A stretch of 64,000 bases of DNA from NCBI GenBank assembly GCA_963700705.1, contig CAVOYQ010000001.1:124001-188000 (forward strand). Direction: 5' to 3'. The DNA comes from JAHEFT01 sp963700705. GTDB taxonomy: Bacteria > Pseudomonadota > Gammaproteobacteria > Xanthomonadales > SZUA-36. Below the pieces are notes generated by a model. That model searched no databases and had not been told where the DNA came from. It worked only from the letters and a program-made list of their open reading frames with translations. The translations under genes were made by a program, and so were the position numbers. How positions within the stretch are numbered: position 1 is the stretch's first letter; each line of letters begins with the position of its first letter. This document shows positions 60,788-64,000 of the stretch, one piece after another.

Positions 60788-62274
60788 ATGAACCGAAGTG
60801 CAGAGAATAAATATTCAGCGAAGCTTTCGAAAAGCGCCTGGGGATAACGGGTCTGTTTTTGATCGCGATGGCCTTGATGTTACCCGGCCAGGTTGTTTGC
60901 GCAGACCTGCCCGGCCAGTTTGTCTGTGGGTTTCACGGACAGTCAGGGCCCGTTCGAGATCGGCGAAAAAATTCCGATTACCTTGACCATCGAGATGGGG
61001 TATCCCGGACCGTCACCAACCTTCGTGGATATCAACCATTTCCAGTATTTCCTGGATTGCGCGGCCGATGATACCTTCCCCAGTCCGGGTTGTACGTCGC
61101 AGGGAAACGGTGTTTCGTTCATCAAACCGGTTTCAACAACCTGCCCGTTGTCGGATCCTCCGCCTACCACATGCCACGCTGGCGGCCGAAGTGGTCGGGA
61201 ACCAGGTCGACTTCTACGTCAGGGACGATGGCGCCGAGACTTATTCAAGCAATGAATTCATCCGTCTTGATTCGGTGGATGAAAATGAAGCCCCGAATTC
61301 CTGCACGGTCCAATTCGAAGTGCAGATTGACTCTTTGGCCATTCCGAACTCGCAGGACCCGATCGTTGAGTTTTCTTTCTGGGGCGGCCTGGATGCCGAA
61401 TGTGACAATGAGGGGACTTCAACTGAAACCGACTCTCTGACCATCCCGATTGTCAATCCCAATGTGGTTTTCTGGGTGACCAAGGATTTCAGCGACGACA
61501 ACGAGATGCCGGTCGATATTCACATCCAGTGTGACACCGGGATTTACACCAATCCAGATGCCCAGATTACCGATCCTGCCGCGAACGGGACTTTCCCGCT
61601 TAAAGGCTTCGTCGTTTATGGTATCCCGTCAATCGGTGCGAACTGTCGCGTCTGGGAAACTCCGGTTTCCGGTTACGCGGGCAGCTACACGGCTGGCGCG
61701 GCGGCAAACGGGGTTTACGACACGCTTTACGACGTCGAGTGAAGGTGACGACACCGATGAGCCTTTGGGCTGTTACTTCACGGCCGTTACCGGTGGTGAA
61801 TTTACCTGCGACATCACCAATAACGCCAAGCCGGCCATGTTCACTGTCAACAAGGAATGGGAGATTTATAACGACGGCGGCGATTATGTCGATCAGGTCG
61901 CAAACGTGACCATTTACTGTGACAGCCGGATCATTCACGAATATCCTGGAGTGGGCCAGCATTATTGGTCATAGACGACGGTCCTCCCTACAGGAGTACG
62001 GCGAATTGGGTGATGGCGATTCCATGTCGGTCATGGTTGGACACGTCCACCGGGCCGGCAGAGTGCTGGGCCGACGGAAACGCTGAACGAGAGTGGCGTC
62101 GAGTCGACTGACGATTGCGGCTCCAGGACTATTCCCGCCGGCGGGTCGTCTGAATGCACCTTTGTCAACACGGTCTTTTTCGAAGGCATTCCGACGCTCA
62201 GCCAGTATGGCATGGCGCTGATGGCGCTGTTGATGCTCGGCATCGGCGTGCTTGGCTTGAGGAGATTTTCCTGA
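60788..62274 (+). pseudogene. IPTL-CTERM surface protein, many frame changes
   Basis: If repaired, a secreted protein of about 490 residues. It begins at the ATG at 60788 with a hydrophobic segment LFLIAMALMLPGQVVCAD read in a second frame, then GPFEIGEKIPITLTIEMGYPGP, VVGNQVDFYVRDDGAETYSS, VFWVTKDFSDDNEMPVDIHIQCDTG and FTVNKEWEIYNDGGDYVDQ, repeated prealbumin-like units with paired Cys. It ends with IPTLSQYGMALMALLML, then GLRRFS: the IPTL-CTERM sorting signal (motif, helix, Arg cluster), which is cut by an exosortase-like enzyme. Frame changes near 60845, 60910, 61170, 61740, 61965 and more up to 62130. Too many for confident repair. Confidence 0.7.
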
Positions 62275-62300
62275 GCTAATTCGGGTTAACCGGTAAGACA

Positions 62301-62333
62301 AAAAACCCCGCGCTTCGCCGCGGGGTTTTTTTT
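62301..62333. terminator. Bidirectional rho-independent terminator
   Basis: Perfect stem AAAAACCCCGCG / CGCGGGGTTTTT with loop CTTCGC and eight T on the plus strand, A run on the other side. It lies between the convergent surface-protein gene (stop 62274) and the PKD gene (stop 62332). Confidence 0.93.
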
Positions 62334-64000
62334 ACAGGCCCGTCGTCTCTGAGCCGAAATTCAGAACCACCGTCGATGAACAGTCCTGTGAGGACGGTTG
62401 GCACACGCGGTAAGCGGCAGATTTGCGGTGGTTTGATATTTCCGTATCGATGTGCTTGCCGTCGTTAGCGGTGAGGGCAATCAAGTGGCCGTCACGGTAA
62501 AGCTCGACGTCGCCGGACTCCGCACCTGACCAGCGCAATGTCGCCATGGCTCTTCCGTTGTAGCGGCTGCCTTCACCCTGCAAGAATATCTCGGGTTGTG
62601 ACGTATTCACCTTGATCCGGCTGCTGTTGGTGCTGGTGCCGCCCTTGTTGTCTTCAACGGTCAGTGCAACCTTGAAGCTGCCGGACTCTGTGAACCGGTA
62701 CTCGAAATTCATGTCGTTGGCGCTGCCGCCGTCGCCCATGGACCAGTGATAGCTGATCAGGTTGCCATCGGGATCATGACTGGGGGAGGCGTCGAAGCGG
62801 CAGGTCAGTTCATCACACTCATAGGTGAATTGTGCTTCCGGAACCAGGTTCGATTCCCGGGCTTCAACGCGGACCGTTTGTCTGCGCGTGTCTTTTGTGC
62901 CCTGGTCATCTTCAACGGTAAGGGTGACCGTGTAGCTGCCGGCGGAATCGAAGTCGTGGGCCGGCCGTTCTCCGGAGGAACTAGACCCGTCGCCGAACGA
63001 CCATGTCCAGGAAACCAATGCGCCATCCGGGTCGCGGCTGGTCGAAGCGTTGAATTCACAAACGGTAAACGTGCAATCGAAGCTGAAATCCGCTGATGGG
63101 GCCTGGTTTGGCTGTTCAGCAGATTGGTTCACGGACACGTTCCGGGTGCGGGATCCGGTTGCCCCGGCGTTGTCGGAAACGGTCAGGGAGACGTTGAAAC
63201 TTCCTTTTTTGGTAAAGTTATGGCTGACCAGGCTTCCGCTGCTGCTGCCGCCGTCACCAAAACTCCAGTTCCAGGCAGTGATCTGCCCATCGGGATCGGA
63301 ACTCGAACCGGCATCGAAGCTGCACTCCAGTTCATCACAACTGAAGCTGAAATCGGCCAGGGGCTTTTCATTCGGCATGACCAGATTCACGGTCTGGATT
63401 TTATCGTCCGTTTCGTCTTTGTCGTCGACCACGGTCAGCGTCACCGTAAAGGTTCCTGCTTTTGCATAGGTATGACTGAAGCTTTCGCCCTGGCCGGAAG
63501 TGCCGTCACCCAGTTTCCAGTACCAGGCAACAATTTCTCCATCCGGGTCTGTACTGCCGGCGCCGTTGAACTCGCACTGGTTGTCGACGCAAACGGTGGA
63601 AAATTTCGCCGTTGGGGCTTCGTTCGGCACGAAAACGTGCACCGTCTGGGCCTCGCTGGCGCTGGCTCCCTTGTTGTCTTTGACCGTAAGGGTCACGGCG
63701 TAATCGCCTTCTGTTGAAAATTCATGGCTGGAATTCGAACCGCTGCCCTTTTTGCCGTCGCCGAAAGCCCACGAAAACTCAACGATTGACCCGTCGGCAT
63801 CCGAACTGGCGCTGCCGTTGAAAGCGCAACTCAGATCACTGCAGTCATAGGAAAATTTGGCATTGGGGGGCTGGTTATCCGATCCGCCTGATCCGCCTCC
63901 GCTGCTGCTGCCTGGCACCTTGCCGTTGAAAAAGCCGGATACACTTTGCCAGATCTGTTTCATGCTGACGCCCTGATTCGTGCAGCCACCCGCGTGATGC
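62332..64000 (-). CDS. PKD-repeat secreted protein, probably continuing past right edge
   Basis: Five PKD domains in a row, each with the WSFGDG or close core (FSWAFGDGKKG, WYWKLGDGTSG, WNWSFGDGGSS, WTWSFGDGSSS, YHWSMGDGGSA), each spanning about 90 residues and each with a conserved Cys pair (DCSDLSCAF, VCVDNQCEF and so on) not found in typical PKD repeats. A 75-residue C-terminal strand domain follows. There is an ATG at 63963, but no signal peptide or ribosome site, and the frame stays open to base 64000 (HHAGGCTNQGVS before the Met). PKD repeats normally follow an exported enzyme domain, so this is likely the C-terminal half of a larger protein. Confidence 0.8.
   Translation of the reverse strand, partial: HHAGGCTNQGVSMKQIWQSVSGFFNGKVPGSSSGGGSGGSDNQPPNAKFSYDCSDLSCAFNGSASSDADGSIVEFSWAFGDGKKGSGSNSSHEFSTEGDYAVTLTVKDNKGASASEAQTVHVFVPNEAPTAKFSTVCVDNQCEFNGAGSTDPDGEIVAWYWKLGDGTSGQGESFSHTYAKAGTFTVTLTVVDDKDETDDKIQTVNLVMPNEKPLADFSFSCDELECSFDAGSSSDPDGQITAWNWSFGDGGSSSGSLVSHNFTKKGSFNVSLTVSDNAGATGSRTRNVSVNQSAEQPNQAPSADFSFDCTFTVCEFNASTSRDPDGALVSWTWSFGDGSSSSGERPAHDFDSAGSYTVTLTVEDDQGTKDTRRQTVRVEARESNLVPEAQFTYECDELTCRFDASPSHDPDGNLISYHWSMGDGGSANDMNFEYRFTESGSFKVALTVEDNKGGTSTNSSRIKVNTSQPEIFLQGEGSRYNGRAMATLRWSGAESGDVELYRDGHLIALTANDGKHIDTEISNHRKSAAYRVCQPSSQDCSSTVVLNFGSETTGL

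Overview
The window reads as a chromosomal segment of a free-living, aerobic or facultative gammaproteobacterium (no closer placement is safe; the gene mix resembles Chromatiales, Woeseiales and Wenzhouxiangellaceae-type marine or sediment bacteria). The evidence is an Mla-type lipid transporter, AceK, MsrPQ, TesA-YbbA-YbbP synteny, RnfABCDGE, outer-membrane beta-barrels, a REP-like palindrome pair and an IPTL-CTERM surface protein. Base composition is moderately GC-rich by eye. Genes cover nearly everything: the longest gene-free stretch is about 240 bases (6527-6766), and no tRNA, rRNA, CRISPR array, integrase or transposase was seen.

Layout. 1-3.1 kb (minus): a MlaF-like ATPase cut by the left edge, a STAS-MlaE permease, a DUF2141 protein and a deoxynucleoside kinase. 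3.1-8.7 kb: a TPR lipid/secreted protein, a broken L,D-transpeptidase, a broken secreted protein, a YajD-type HNH protein and a small lipoprotein. 8.7-12.1 kb: msrP, msrQ and aceK. 12.1-20.8 kb: two large paralogous BNR/VPS10-type propeller proteins flanking a small secreted protein and a class C beta-lactamase-fold hydrolase. 20.8-22.2 kb: DUF3313 protein and a peroxiredoxin.

22.3-30.9 kb is the most unusual region. A partner-switching module (GAF-PP2C phosphatase, RsbW-like kinase, STAS antagonist) is followed by an ECF sigma factor, its membrane anti-sigma factor, a membrane-anchored protein made of 36 perfect NASDGR hexapeptides (18-bp tandem repeat), a large secreted HExxH peptidase with propeller and barrel-like C-terminus, and a PrsW-type intramembrane protease. 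A 29-bp motif of identical spacing stands before the sigma gene and before the repeat gene. Together these suggest an undescribed envelope-signalling cassette.

31-38.3 kb: cysteine synthase-glutaredoxin fusion, adenosine deaminase, a beta-barrel, and the divergent ybbPA/tesA pair whose start codons share one CATG. 38.3-53.6 kb (minus): a single tightly overlapping operon of 13 genes joining two 2-oxoacid:ferredoxin oxidoreductases (a KorAB type and a very large PFOR type) to a complete Rnf complex, ApbE, a 49-residue Cys-rich membrane protein and a 323-residue protein of unknown family. It appears to couple 2-oxoacid oxidation to ferredoxin reduction and then to ion-pumping electron transfer to NAD+, or the reverse. 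53.7-60.7 kb: an aminotransferase divergent from MFS transporter, DauA-like oxidase, a second transporter, a Tat aldo/keto reductase and an exported 2-hydroxyacid dehydrogenase, probably an amino-acid or amine uptake and breakdown set. 60.8-64 kb: a broken IPTL-CTERM surface protein and a PKD-repeat protein running off the right edge.

A caution applies to the whole window: at least 15 genes, including rnfC, apbE, msrQ and the PFOR gene, are interrupted by one-base frame changes, several of them exactly in homopolymer runs. That pattern fits uncorrected indels in a long-read assembly better than gene decay, so most 'broken' genes here are probably intact in the organism.
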